Of a stretch of DNA of 64,000 nucleotides, positions 17,515 to 26,655 are shown in pieces. The stretch is from an uncultured Eggerthellaceae bacterium (lineage in GTDB: Bacteria > Actinomycetota > Coriobacteriia > Coriobacteriales > Eggerthellaceae). The notes below the pieces were generated by a model. The model did no database searches and was not told where the DNA came from. It saw nothing but the letters and a program-made list of their open reading frames with translations. The stretch lies in contig CAKTXN010000001.1 of NCBI GenBank assembly GCA_934630905.1, positions 1 through 64,000 on the forward strand, written 5' to 3'. Position numbers and translations under genes: made by a program. How positions within the stretch are numbered: the stretch's first letter is position 1; the number at the start of each line of letters is the position of its first letter.

Positions 17515-19083
17515 TCACTTTCCTTCCAGATCGGCTACAATGGCGTCGATTTTTTCGCGAAGCTCCTGTTCACGTGCCACAATGTGAGCAATCTCCGCGT
17601 TCAGGACTTTGATATCAACTTGCTCGCGTGTGTCTTCCTTTTCCACATAGCTGCTCACGCTCAGATTGGCATCGTTGGCAACAATGTCATCGTTGGAAAC
17701 AGCCTTGCAGAAATAATCCACATCTTCACGCGCTTCAATGGCGGCGATGATGTGCTCAATATTCTCGGGCTCCACATGGTTGCGCGTGTCATAGCGCTTG
17801 AATTCGCTCGACGCGTCAATAAAAAGAACGTCGCTCGTCTTCTTCGCCTTCTTTAAGACGATGATGCACGTTGCGATTGACGTACCAAAGAAACAGTCGG
17901 GCGGCAGCTGGATAACGGTATCCACAAAGTTGTTGGCAATAAGATACTTTCGTATTTTGCCCTCGGCGCCACCACGGTAGAGCACGCCCGGAAACTCGAC
18001 AATCGCTGCCGTGCCGTCCGTAGAAAGCCAGCTGAGCATATGCATGGCAAACGCGAGGTCCGCTTTTGACTTTGGCGCCAGCACGCCTGCGGGGCTAAAG
18101 CGCGGATCGTTGATATTGAGCGGATTAGAGTCGCCTTCCCACTTGATAGAATAGGGGGGATTCGAAACGATTGCATCGAATGGCTCATCATCCCAGTGTT
18201 TAGGGTCCTTCAACGTATCGCCCAGCTGGATATCGAACTTGTCGAAATTGATGTCATGCAGGAACATATTGATGCGTGCCAGGTTGAACGAGGTCAGGTT
18301 GATTTCCTGGCCGAAATAGCCCTTGCGCACCTTGTCCTGACCCAAGATTTTCTCAAACTTCAGCAAAAGCGATCCCGAACCGCAGGCTGGGTCGTACACC
18401 TTATTGACCTCATCGCGGCCGATGAGCACGATGCGCGCCAAAAGCTCGCCAATTTCCTGCGGCGTAAAGAACTCGCCGCCCGATTTACCCGCATTGGTGG
18501 CATACATGTTCATGAGGAATTCGTAGGCATCGCCAAAAGCATCAATGCGATTGTCCTTGAAGCTTCCCCCAAAATCCAAGCTGCCGATTTTTTGAAGCAA
18601 GGCCGCAAGCTTTGCGTTCTTCTCGACGACGGTGTTGCCCAATTTGGCAGAGTTTACGTCCATGTCGTCGAACAGGCCTTTAAGATCGTTTTCTGATTCG
18701 GTGCCCACCGCACTGCCTTCAATGTTCTTGAACACGCGCTCCAAGGTTTCGTTGAGGTTTTCGTCGTTGGCAGCGTTGGCGGTAACATTGCAAAAAAGCT
18801 CACTGGGCAGAATAAAGAAGCCTTTATCCTTCACAGTCACTTCGCGCCCATATTCTGCCTCTTCGTCGGGAAGCTTCGCGTAGTCGAAGTCGAAGTTGCC
18901 CGCCGCTGCCTCTTCTGCGTTCAGGTAATCACATAAGTTTTCGCTGATGAATCGGTAAAAGAGCGTACCTAAGACGTACTGTTTGAAGTCCCAGCCATCC
19001 ACACTGCCGCGCAAATCGTCGGCGATGGACCAGATGGTCTTGTGAAGTTCAGCGCGCTGCGCCTCGTTGGTAGCATTTGCCAT
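17515..19083 (-). CDS. hsdM: type I DNA methyltransferase, M subunit
   Basis: From the ATG at 19083 (GAGAGGA upstream) this is 522 residues. The N-terminal helical HsdM domain (RGSVDGWDFKQYVLGTLFYRF) is followed by an N6-adenine methylase core with the S-adenosylmethionine motif DPACGSGSLLLKF and catalytic NPPY in NPPYSIKW. It methylates adenine in the target chosen by HsdS and is needed for both modification and restriction. It is first in the operon hsdM, bro-N, hsdS, hsdR. A start at 19116 would add 11 residues without a better ribosome binding site. Confidence 0.94.
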   Translation of the reverse strand: MANATNEAQRAELHKTIWSIADDLRGSVDGWDFKQYVLGTLFYRFISENLCDYLNAEEAAAGNFDFDYAKLPDEEAEYGREVTVKDKGFFILPSELFCNVTANAANDENLNETLERVFKNIEGSAVGTESENDLKGLFDDMDVNSAKLGNTVVEKNAKLAALLQKIGSLDFGGSFKDNRIDAFGDAYEFLMNMYATNAGKSGGEFFTPQEIGELLARIVLIGRDEVNKVYDPACGSGSLLLKFEKILGQDKVRKGYFGQEINLTSFNLARINMFLHDINFDKFDIQLGDTLKDPKHWDDEPFDAIVSNPPYSIKWEGDSNPLNINDPRFSPAGVLAPKSKADLAFAMHMLSWLSTDGTAAIVEFPGVLYRGGAEGKIRKYLIANNFVDTVIQLPPDCFFGTSIATCIIVLKKAKKTSDVLFIDASSEFKRYDTRNHVEPENIEHIIAAIEAREDVDYFCKAVSNDDIVANDANLSVSSYVEKEDTREQVDIKVLNAEIAHIVAREQELREKIDAIVADLEGK

Positions 19084-19304
19084 GGGATTCCTCTCGAAAC
19101 GAGGGTCTAGTTGCACATTTTTTCATTTTACTACTCCCCCGCCAACCGCAACAAAGAAAGCTTCCCTACCTGACCGCGATTCCCTTAAGGACGGAACCTC
19201 AACGTCCCGCACGCAAAAAAGGCGACCGGCGAGGGCGGAGCCGACGTGCGACGTTTTGGATGGGCCGAGCGAGTTACAAACCAGAAGAAGCACTATCCAA
19301 GCGA

Positions 19305-19353
19305 AGTCCGTTCGGCGAATCCCGTGCCGCCTTCGTCGCAAGCAGGCAACTGA
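19305..19353. repeat. 49-bp direct repeat, copy B
   Basis: Exact copy of positions 2-50. It is immediately followed by the two other repeat types at 19358 and 19392. The gap 19084-19461 contains no gene; it holds this array and a terminator. Confidence 0.85.
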
Positions 19354-19357
19354 TCGC

Positions 19358-19390
19358 AAAAGGTGAAAAAGACCCCGTCACTTTTTCACC
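19358..19390. repeat. 33-bp repeat with GGTGAAAAAG palindrome, copy B
   Basis: Exact copy of 11311-11343 in the same orientation, upstream of hsdM. The two copies lie about 8 kb apart, on either side of the hsd operon. Confidence 0.75.
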
Positions 19391-19391
19391 T

Positions 19392-19424
19392 TTGTTGACA
19401 AAAGGTGGGGTAATTTGTCAACAA
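19392..19424. repeat. 33-bp palindromic repeat, copy B
   Basis: Exact copy of 325-357, with arms TTGTTGACAAA and TTTGTCAACAA. It sits 1 bp after the previous repeat and runs directly into the terminator hairpin at 19423. Confidence 0.75.
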
Positions 19425-19452
19425 AAAAGCCGCTCGTGTGAACGGCTTTTTG
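19423..19452. terminator. bidirectional intrinsic terminator
   Basis: A stem AAAAGCCG / CGGCTTTT with an A-run on one side and a T-run on the other lies 9 bp after the stop of the radical SAM gene at 19462. It ends that minus-strand operon and can act in both directions. Confidence 0.75.
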
Positions 19453-19461
19453 AGTTTTAGA

Positions 19462-20802
19462 TTAGTGATGCAAATGGCGCAACTCTTCTTTGCACCAGGG
19501 CGGATATACGCGCTCGCCCGCAGAGTTCGTCAAGTGATACGAGCAGAATGGAATCGCGCGCCCATCGGGCATAGCAACGGTCATGGAGCACTCGCGCAAG
19601 CGCTGGATATCCATGGTCCACGCATCCATGTAGTCCATGATCACAATGGACAGGCCATCGCGCACATACACGCCCTTCTTCGCAAGAATGTCCAGGAACA
19701 CGGAACCTTGCGGCGAATCGGGGCTGAAGCCTGCCGTGTATTCTTCGTAGCTCATGCGACGCGATGCCGGATAAAATCCACTGGGATGCTCGGCGGCTTC
19801 TGCATCTTTTACCAGGAAAACGCCCGTATCGCACAAGGGATTGCTTGTACCCAGCGGCCAAATGTCGTACACGTCCAGCAAGCCATCGGACTGCGCTGCA
19901 AGCTCTTGAATAACGTCGCCGGCATTGATGTTGTCAACAAATTCCGTGTCGAAGCGACCCGACGAGAACGCCGGCTGCAACGCAAGACCCGCAATAACAT
20001 CGGAGTTGTCCATGGCATAGCGCAGCACGTCGCCCAGCTGGCCAACGTTTAGACCCTCCAGGATAGTCATGCACAGCACCACTTGCACACCCGCTTGGCG
20101 GCAACGCTCGATGCACTTCAGCTTGATGTCCAGAATGTCGCGTCCGCACGTTTCTTCGTACACCTTGCCCGTCAAGCCATCGAAGGACAGGAAGATGCCG
20201 GTAATTCCCGCATCGCGCAGCTGCTCAATGTAGCCATCGCGCGCAGCAATGACCAGGCCGTTTGTATTCAACTCAACACCCCAGAAGCCCATTTCGCGTG
20301 CCATGCGGATAATATCCATCAAGTCCTTGCGACACGTGGGCTCGCCACCGGTGATTTGCACGGCGCCATCGGTTCCCACGGCATTTGCAATCACTTGATA
20401 CATGGCGCGGATCTCGTCGAGCGTGGGATCGTGCTTATTCGTATCGGCGCTCATAAAACACACGGGGCACTTCAAGTTGCAGCTCGTGGTGACCTCGATT
20501 TCGATAAGCGTGCCGCGACGCTCGTGGCGCGCGCACGTACCGCACCCATACGGGCACGGCGCCGTGGCGGGCAGCGTGTTACGCGGCGCAACTTTCGGCA
20601 TGGCGCCGCTTGTTATCCACTTGAAGTGCTCTTTTTCGGGCCACACGCGCGTAGTAATGGGGCCATGCTCGGGGCAGGTACGCGCCATACGCACCACGCC
20701 CTGGTCATCGGCGTAAATATCCGCCTTGAGCGATTTCAAACAATGCGGGCACAACGCCAGCGTGTTATAGAGATGTTCCACGAAAAGTCGCCTTTCGTTC
20801 AA
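19462..20802 (-). CDS. radical SAM protein of the Tes/MJ0619-like type
   Basis: This 446-residue protein has N-terminal cysteine clusters (CPHC; CPEHGP; CPYGCGTC), then the radical SAM motif CNLKCPVC (near residue 107), QITGGEPTCRKDL and ELNTNGLV. A C-terminal part with FCSYHLTNS and a late Cys follows. The extra N-terminal zinc-ribbon-like Cys pairs and layout match the MJ0619/Tes group, which includes lipid-modifying radical enzymes; the substrate here is unknown. It is the last gene of a run with a DUF2064 protein (115-bp gap) and a molybdoenzyme. A terminator follows at once. Confidence 0.82.
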   Translation of the reverse strand: MNERRLFVEHLYNTLALCPHCLKSLKADIYADDQGVVRMARTCPEHGPITTRVWPEKEHFKWITSGAMPKVAPRNTLPATAPCPYGCGTCARHERRGTLIEIEVTTSCNLKCPVCFMSADTNKHDPTLDEIRAMYQVIANAVGTDGAVQITGGEPTCRKDLMDIIRMAREMGFWGVELNTNGLVIAARDGYIEQLRDAGITGIFLSFDGLTGKVYEETCGRDILDIKLKCIERCRQAGVQVVLCMTILEGLNVGQLGDVLRYAMDNSDVIAGLALQPAFSSGRFDTEFVDNINAGDVIQELAAQSDGLLDVYDIWPLGTSNPLCDTGVFLVKDAEAAEHPSGFYPASRRMSYEEYTAGFSPDSPQGSVFLDILAKKGVYVRDGLSIVIMDYMDAWTMDIQRLRECSMTVAMPDGRAIPFCSYHLTNSAGERVYPPWCKEELRHLHH

Positions 20803-20917
20803 TCATTTAAATCTTGAAGCTCCTGTTCAACACCACGTTTCGCTCCTGCAGCAACAAAATTGCCGCATTCGCAAGGCCGCCTTACCCACAAGTGCAGCCC
20901 GACGCAAAGAAGAGCCG

Positions 20918-21844
20918 CTACTCCGCTGCAGGCGCGCCTTCCTCTTCCCCTTCGGGGTAATAATGCGTGCCGTCGGGGTTATCCAGATACTGACGCGGAT
21001 CATGCTCGTCGTTGGGCGGCGTGGAAATGGTGATACCCATGAAATCAACCCAATCCAGCACGCGCTGCGCCACGCGAATGGTTGGCTGATACTGAGCAGC
21101 ACGCTTCATGGCCTTCAGGCACGAAATGGCGTGAGCCAGATCGGTCACCTCGTCAACGTCGGCGATAGGCGCAAAGTACGCACACGGAAGGTTCTCGGCA
21201 TCAATCTTCTCAACGTAGGCATCCAACGCGGGCTTGCCGTCCAGATTGTAGTAAACGCCCTGATGGTTGATGGGGGTGTCGCAATGGAAGCCCACAAGCG
21301 ACGTACCGCATTCCTGGCACGGCGCCAGCACCACGCCCGGTGTACCCTGCGCGCGGAAGTATTCGAGCCACTGGAAGCTTTGCGACAGATGGTCCTTCGG
21401 CAACGTGGGAATGTCGCCACCCACGGACACGATGCAGTCGTAGCCCATGTCAAAAATCTGGCCAAATGCGTCGTCGAAGTGGTCGTCGAATGTCTTGCCG
21501 TGGTCGGTCACGTAATGAATTTCCATGGGCCACGGACCAATTTCGTTGAACGTGTCCTTCATCAGCTGCAAATGGTCCTCGGGGCAACCAATGAAGAAGT
21601 CATACTGGATTTTCTGTGCGGCAGGATCGGCAGCAATTGCGTCATCGTTTGCGTACTGAAGCTCAATCAGGGCATGCATGCACGTCTCAGCCACGTCATA
21701 TAGGCAACGCTTGAAGAACTCAGCCGCCTGCTTATCGTTCAAAAAACCGCCAAACTTCCTGGTCAGACGCGTTTTTACCTTACCAGGAATGGGAGGCTTG
21801 CTAAAAAGCAGCAATGCTTCCTTCTGTACTGTTTGTTCCGTCAT
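20918..21844 (-). CDS. DUF2064/TIGR04282-type glycosyltransferase-like protein
   Basis: This 308-residue protein opens with LLFSKPPIPGKVKTRLTRKF, the nucleotide-sugar-type motif of the DUF2064 group with a GT-A-like fold, and has the acidic stretch SVGGDIPTLP. Family members occur in arsenosugar-type and other biosynthetic clusters beside radical SAM genes, as here. The C-terminal part adds a conserved-looking CQECGT segment and an acidic tail of about 40 residues. It starts 12 bp after the molybdoenzyme stop, so it is in the same operon. Whether it transfers a sugar is not shown; no arsenic gene is nearby. Confidence 0.8.
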   Translation of the reverse strand: MTEQTVQKEALLLFSKPPIPGKVKTRLTRKFGGFLNDKQAAEFFKRCLYDVAETCMHALIELQYANDDAIAADPAAQKIQYDFFIGCPEDHLQLMKDTFNEIGPWPMEIHYVTDHGKTFDDHFDDAFGQIFDMGYDCIVSVGGDIPTLPKDHLSQSFQWLEYFRAQGTPGVVLAPCQECGTSLVGFHCDTPINHQGVYYNLDGKPALDAYVEKIDAENLPCAYFAPIADVDEVTDLAHAISCLKAMKRAAQYQPTIRVAQRVLDWVDFMGITISTPPNDEHDPRQYLDNPDGTHYYPEGEEEGAPAAE

Positions 21845-21856
21845 GCGACTTCCTTT

Positions 21857-24313
21857 CTATTGCACTTGCGCGCCCGCGTCCGGCTCAACTTCCGTCCACG
21901 GCGCGCCCGTATACGAGTGCCCCTCTTCATACGAGAAGGTCAGCGGCTCGTCCGATTTCCAAATAACACAGTCGATATTATTATACGACCACGTGCCAAT
22001 CATTTCCTCGCCTTCGGCACGAGCGCACGAGGTCAGGCAGTTGATGTTAGACTCCCACATGCCGCCAAAATCCGGCGCCCCCGGCGTATATTCCGGGTGC
22101 CACCAGCCATAATCGGCGCTCAACAAGTCGTCGCGCATCTTCGCCAACTTCACCTGGAAGCGCGCCTGACCGTTATCGGTGCCCAAATACACACAATCGC
22201 CCGCCGCAAATCCCAGCTTCTCGGCCGTGGCGGCGCTCATCTCCACCACAGGAACGCTCACTTGCTTACGGAACGCCGCGTTGTTGAAGTACATGGACGC
22301 GTTATACGGCTGCTTGCGCGAACCAGTAACCAGTTTCAAGTGCGCACCCTTCGCAAGCGTGTCGCCCGTGCACAGAACAGCGGGCTCGCCCGGCAGGGGA
22401 AGACGCTGCCCGCCCAGCGCAGCCAACTCTTCGCTTGCAAGCTCTACCAAGCCCGTTGACGTGCCAAAGCCCAGGTAGCGACCCGATTCGTCCACACGCA
22501 AATGCTTGTAATAATCGGGCTTGCGCGTGTAGATGCCCGTCTCGCAGTACTCTTCGTAGCTCATGCCCGCAGGCGCCAGCGTGGTGCGCAGCGCATTCGC
22601 AAACGTCTCATCGGGCCAAAACTCTGCCTGACCCAGGCGCAGACCCAAAAGGCGAAAGAAATCGTAATCCGTCTTGCGCTCGTAATACGGCTCAACAGCC
22701 GCCGGGCCACCGTACCCGATGTTCGCCACGCCGCCGTGCGCCTGGAACGTGGGGCGCTCCATGGCCTGCGCAGCCGGCAGCACGTAATCAGCAATCGACG
22801 CCGTTACCGACATGAAGTAATCCAGCACCACAATCAGGTCCAACGACATAAGCGCGTTGAACACACGATGCGTATCGCCATACGTCAACAGCGGATTCGT
22901 GGCCTCCACAATCAACGCGCGCACGGGATACGGCTCGCCGGTCTCCATGGCGTGCAACACGAAATCGGGGTGCGCCGCCGTAAGGTAACGCTCAGGAAGC
23001 ACCTTGCCATCAATGCGCTCCGTGAACTTGCGGATGAACTCGAAGCCAGGGTAACTCTGCAGCGGCGTGCCATCGGGGCGCAGCGAGTTCAAACTGCGCG
23101 CGCGATGCTCGGGTGCCAGGTGATCGGCCATTTCCAGATCGACTTCGGGCACGAAATCGCTCTTGTCCATAATTACGCACGAACCGGGCTTGTCCAAGTT
23201 GCCGGTAATGGCACGCAAGCAGCAAATTGCACGATGACAAGGGGAAACGTTGCGACCCACCTGATCAATGCCACGACCGGAAACAAGGGCAGATGCGCGC
23301 GCATTCGCAAACGTGCGAGCCGCGAAATAAATGTCATCTTCGGAAACACCGCAGCGCGGTGCGGCAACAGCCGGCGGGAACGCCTTCACATGCTCTGCCA
23401 GCTCGCCAAAGCCATGGCACCACGTTTCAACGAACTCGTGGTCGTATAGATCTTCCTCGATTATCACGTTGAGCAGGCTCAACGCAAAAACAACATCGGT
23501 GCCGGGCAACACGGGAATCCAGCGCGCGGCAAGCGACGCCATGCGCGTATAGCACGGGTCAATGACCACGAGCGTTCCCATTTCTTCCTTCGAGTACTCG
23601 CGCAAGAATTGCCAAAACGATGAATTATCGGAATCGGCTGGGTTCGTGCCCCAAATGAACAGGCATTCCGTAAGCCCCGGGATAATATCGGCTTCCACCG
23701 TCCAACCAAACGTAATGACGTCCATCCAGATGCGCGGGTTCCAGCAAATCTGCCCAATACCCATGTTGTTCGGCGTGCCGAACAAGTTCAGGAAACGGTG
23801 CAGCGGCCAAAACGACGTATGCGGGCCGCCAATCATGGACGCAAGCGTTTCGGGGCCGTGCTTTTCCGCTAAATCTTGCAGGCGCGTGGCAATGTCATCG
23901 AGCGCTTCATCCCAGCTCACGCGTTGCCACCTGTTGCTGCCGCGGTCGCCCACGCGCTTCAGGGGATAATTCACGCGATCAGGAGCGTCGAGCGTTTGCA
24001 AATTCATGCGCCAACGGCGGCACCCCGCCAGCGTTTTCTCGCTGTACGGATAGCGCGTAGGGTCCACTTTCAAGTCTACAATGCGGCCGTTCTCCACCGT
24101 GGCAAGAAAACCGCAAAGATAGCCGCAGAAGTGACAGTTCGTGCGTTTGACCTGGCGGTTCGGTGTTTCTTCCGCAGCGCCGCCATCTGCAGGCACATCG
24201 CTTGCCACGGCGCCGGCTACGTCGTACGCATCCGCAACAGCGCCTTCGCCGCACGCGGCGCATTCCATGTTTTCGTCCACATTGCGCTCAATCATGTTAT
24301 CTTGCTCCTGCAT
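21857..24313 (-). CDS. cytoplasmic molybdopterin oxidoreductase (acetylene hydratase-like branch)
   Basis: This 818-residue protein has no signal peptide. After an acidic 50-residue N-terminus with its own CAAC pair, the 4Fe-4S site is Cys60, Cys63, Cys67 and Cys98 (CHFCGYLCGF and AGCRRW). It continues with MopB segments such as LFIWGTNPADSDNSSFWQFL and the C-terminal dinucleotide-binding domain. The CX2CX3C spacing and lack of a Tat motif place it near acetylene hydratase and pyrogallol or catechol-type transhydroxylases rather than DmsA. It directly follows the CCG-domain gene with no gap and precedes the DUF2064 gene, so the partner may be the CCG protein, not an NrfD anchor. The substrate is unknown. 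Confidence 0.85.
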   Translation of the reverse strand: MQEQDNMIERNVDENMECAACGEGAVADAYDVAGAVASDVPADGGAAEETPNRQVKRTNCHFCGYLCGFLATVENGRIVDLKVDPTRYPYSEKTLAGCRRWRMNLQTLDAPDRVNYPLKRVGDRGSNRWQRVSWDEALDDIATRLQDLAEKHGPETLASMIGGPHTSFWPLHRFLNLFGTPNNMGIGQICWNPRIWMDVITFGWTVEADIIPGLTECLFIWGTNPADSDNSSFWQFLREYSKEEMGTLVVIDPCYTRMASLAARWIPVLPGTDVVFALSLLNVIIEEDLYDHEFVETWCHGFGELAEHVKAFPPAVAAPRCGVSEDDIYFAARTFANARASALVSGRGIDQVGRNVSPCHRAICCLRAITGNLDKPGSCVIMDKSDFVPEVDLEMADHLAPEHRARSLNSLRPDGTPLQSYPGFEFIRKFTERIDGKVLPERYLTAAHPDFVLHAMETGEPYPVRALIVEATNPLLTYGDTHRVFNALMSLDLIVVLDYFMSVTASIADYVLPAAQAMERPTFQAHGGVANIGYGGPAAVEPYYERKTDYDFFRLLGLRLGQAEFWPDETFANALRTTLAPAGMSYEEYCETGIYTRKPDYYKHLRVDESGRYLGFGTSTGLVELASEELAALGGQRLPLPGEPAVLCTGDTLAKGAHLKLVTGSRKQPYNASMYFNNAAFRKQVSVPVVEMSAATAEKLGFAAGDCVYLGTDNGQARFQVKLAKMRDDLLSADYGWWHPEYTPGAPDFGGMWESNINCLTSCARAEGEEMIGTWSYNNIDCVIWKSDEPLTFSYEEGHSYTGAPWTEVEPDAGAQVQ

Positions 24314-25372
24314 TTATTCATTCTCCATCGCGGGCATCGCGTCCGACCCGGCGTCTGCCGCGACCGTATTCGCCGCAGCGTCACCGGCGTCAGCGCCATC
24401 CGCAGCATTGCTGGAACGCGCCGCATCCGCAGCGCCGCCCAGCGCGACAAACGCGCGATTGCTTGCTTGCGCGCCCGTCTTATGAGGCACGTCATCGAAC
24501 AAGAATCGCAGCTTCATGTACATATCCGCATGCGCCCAATCAATGCGCCAATCATAAAGAAGCTCCAGGTAATGGAACACGGGAACCTCGTGCTGCGCCA
24601 CCGTCAGCTGAAACGAGCAGCTCACGCACGGTGTGATAATGGCTGACGCACCTGCAGCAGCGCTCTCGGAACCGCACAACTGCGCGCATTTGTCAGCCGC
24701 ATCGAACTTTCCTGCCGCACGCGGAAGCGATCCACAACACACGGACTTGCGCCCATGATGCGCCGCCTCAACCACGGGAAGATTCTCCGCTAAAAGACGC
24801 ATGCCTTCCGCAAATTCCCCCATCTCACGATCGGGGCAGGAATCGTGCGGGCAAAACACCACGTTATTGGGCGCCGCTCCTTCGGGGTAACCCAATACCG
24901 CCACGTTTTGCGCCACACTGGGGTCAATGCGATATCCCAAGCGCGCCAACTCTTGCGGCAACGCCACTACCTGTATGTCTTTCGTGGCGGGGTCGGCCGC
25001 ACACGCGGTACGCAACGCCACAACGCAGTTCGGACATGCCGCCACCAGGCGCTTCACGCCCGCCGCCTTCAGATGATCGCGAAACTGCTGCTCGAAATGA
25101 GCGCGCAGCTCATCGCCGCCCGGCTCGTACGACAAAATTTTCCCGCAGCACAAAAGCGAGATTCCCTGCACGCTTCCCGCTTGACGCAGCGTGTCGTACA
25201 CCGCCTTGACCAGGGGCAACCCGTAATTGATGAAACTGCAACCAGGGAAAAACACCGACTCACACGGAATCGCGCCCGCAGACTTCTCCACATAATGGCT
25301 CTGCAAATACGGATACCCACATGCAACGGTTGCACCCGTAAGCACATCTTCGAATGAATACGTGGTCTCCAT
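24314..25372 (-). CDS. CCG-domain iron-sulfur protein (HdrB/GlpC-like)
   Basis: This 352-residue protein carries two cysteine-rich CCG domains: CSFINYG...CCGKILSYEPGG...CPNC and CPHDSC...CCGSLPRAAG...CVSC. These bind non-cubane 4Fe-4S clusters in heterodisulfide-reductase B and anaerobic glycerol-phosphate dehydrogenase C subunits. No N-terminal ferredoxin domain is present. The last 60 residues are an Ala/Asp-rich tail of low complexity. It ends directly against the molybdoenzyme ATG, so the two are probably made together and may form an electron-transfer complex; that is inference. Confidence 0.82.
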   Translation of the reverse strand: METTYSFEDVLTGATVACGYPYLQSHYVEKSAGAIPCESVFFPGCSFINYGLPLVKAVYDTLRQAGSVQGISLLCCGKILSYEPGGDELRAHFEQQFRDHLKAAGVKRLVAACPNCVVALRTACAADPATKDIQVVALPQELARLGYRIDPSVAQNVAVLGYPEGAAPNNVVFCPHDSCPDREMGEFAEGMRLLAENLPVVEAAHHGRKSVCCGSLPRAAGKFDAADKCAQLCGSESAAAGASAIITPCVSCSFQLTVAQHEVPVFHYLELLYDWRIDWAHADMYMKLRFLFDDVPHKTGAQASNRAFVALGGAADAARSSNAADGADAGDAAANTVAADAGSDAMPAMENE

Positions 25373-25602
25373 CGGAACCTTCCCCTTCCCTTTTCATCAC
25401 TCCAAAATCTACCAAATGCCCAGGTCATTTCACAGATTTCGAGGTGATTCGACACGAACGCCGCCTGCTCCGCGGCACCAACAGCGCCGCGCATGCGCCG
25501 TCCCGCAAAACGCATGGCTTTTGACCAAACGCACCCGGCGCCATAGCGCCCTAAAGAGCCAGCCTTAGCAAGCAACCCCGCAAAAGCACACACCCGATTC
25601 TA

Positions 25603-25643
25603 GCAAAAAGGAGCCCGACTCGCAGCGTGAGTCAGGCCCCTTT
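25603..25643 (-). terminator. intrinsic terminator after the NrfD gene
   Basis: On the minus strand, GGGGCCTGACTC pairs with GAGTCGGGCTCC and is followed by TTTTT. It lies 20 bp past the stop at 25663, and separates the three-subunit complex upstream from the CCG-molybdoenzyme operon. Nothing else was seen in the 25373-25602 gap. Confidence 0.8.
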
Positions 25644-25662
25644 GAGTTAAGCCAGAAACGTC

Positions 25663-26655
25663 TTAGTAGATGTTCTCGCCGTCAGCCCACTTCGTCATGA
25701 ATTCCGTACCAGGCTGCTTCAGACGGCTGAAGTACCTGGTCTCGCCAGGAATCTCCGCGCGGTCATCGGTGAACACGATAAGGAAGCGAAGCAGCAAGCC
25801 GCCGCACAGAGCCAGCACAGCAGCGGGCGTGCTCATGCCAATGATGTTCAGCAGCAGCGGAAGCACCAGGCCGCAGCACACCATGCCCAGCCAGAACAGC
25901 GGAGCGTAGGAGCCGCGCACCCAGCGAGCAGCTGCGTCGTGAGCAACCTTGTTGCCCGCGCACATCAGCGACAGAACCAGCAGCAACAGCACGGTCAGCT
26001 CGGCAAGAATCAAAATGATGTCCAGCGTGTGCAACAGTTCGTGAATCTCAAAGCCCACGAACGCAATGGCAGCCTGACCAAAGATGCCCACGTTCGGGTA
26101 CAGACCCGTGAAGCCCAGGCACAGCATGGTGCAAGCGCATGCGGTGGACAGAGCGGAAACCGTGAACAGCACCGGCAGTGCCGGGGTTGCCCAGAAGGAG
26201 TGAGCCTTCAGGGTAGAGAACAGAATGCCGGTGTAGAGCATGATGCAGAAACCAGCAAGGCCAGCCAGTGCCAGATTGAGCACACGGAACGTGGCGAAGA
26301 AGCCTGCCAGCGGCGCAATCCATTCCCACGGCAGATAAGAAATCCACCAGAACAGGCCGAAGATCAACGCAACGCACAGCAAACGCGCGCCGTGGCCGAT
26401 AACCGAGGTCATCGAGTTAAAGAACACGTACACGAACGCGTAGTGCTGACCCAACTCGAAAACCAGCAAGAAGCAGCCAACAGCCAGCCACACCAACGCA
26501 AAGAACGTCGGCCATGCCAGAGCGGAGCCAACCAAGGCTGCCTGCTCGGGCATAACAAAGAACGAAAGCACAGCGGCCAAGAAGAACATGCCGCCGCCCA
26601 TACCACCAAGGAACAGATAGGTGGCAATGGGCCATTCCCAATAATGATGACGCAT
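25663..26655 (-). CDS. NrfD/DmsC-type membrane anchor
   Basis: This 330-residue protein has about nine hydrophobic spans and opens with HHYWEWPIATYLFLGGMGGGMFF, a typical NrfD start. It is the last gene of the complex at 25663-30172 and overlaps the ferredoxin gene by one base. The likely role is menaquinol oxidation and transfer of electrons to the 4Fe-4S subunit. A strong terminator follows. Confidence 0.9.
   Translation of the reverse strand: MRHHYWEWPIATYLFLGGMGGGMFFLAAVLSFFVMPEQAALVGSALAWPTFFALVWLAVGCFLLVFELGQHYAFVYVFFNSMTSVIGHGARLLCVALIFGLFWWISYLPWEWIAPLAGFFATFRVLNLALAGLAGFCIMLYTGILFSTLKAHSFWATPALPVLFTVSALSTACACTMLCLGFTGLYPNVGIFGQAAIAFVGFEIHELLHTLDIILILAELTVLLLLVLSLMCAGNKVAHDAAARWVRGSYAPLFWLGMVCCGLVLPLLLNIIGMSTPAAVLALCGGLLLRFLIVFTDDRAEIPGETRYFSRLKQPGTEFMTKWADGENIY

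Noticed and set aside
20918..21844. Arsenosugar biosynthesis from the DUF2064 and radical SAM pair
   Set aside because: The family link is real but no arsenic methylation or resistance genes are in the window, so the pathway name is not supported.
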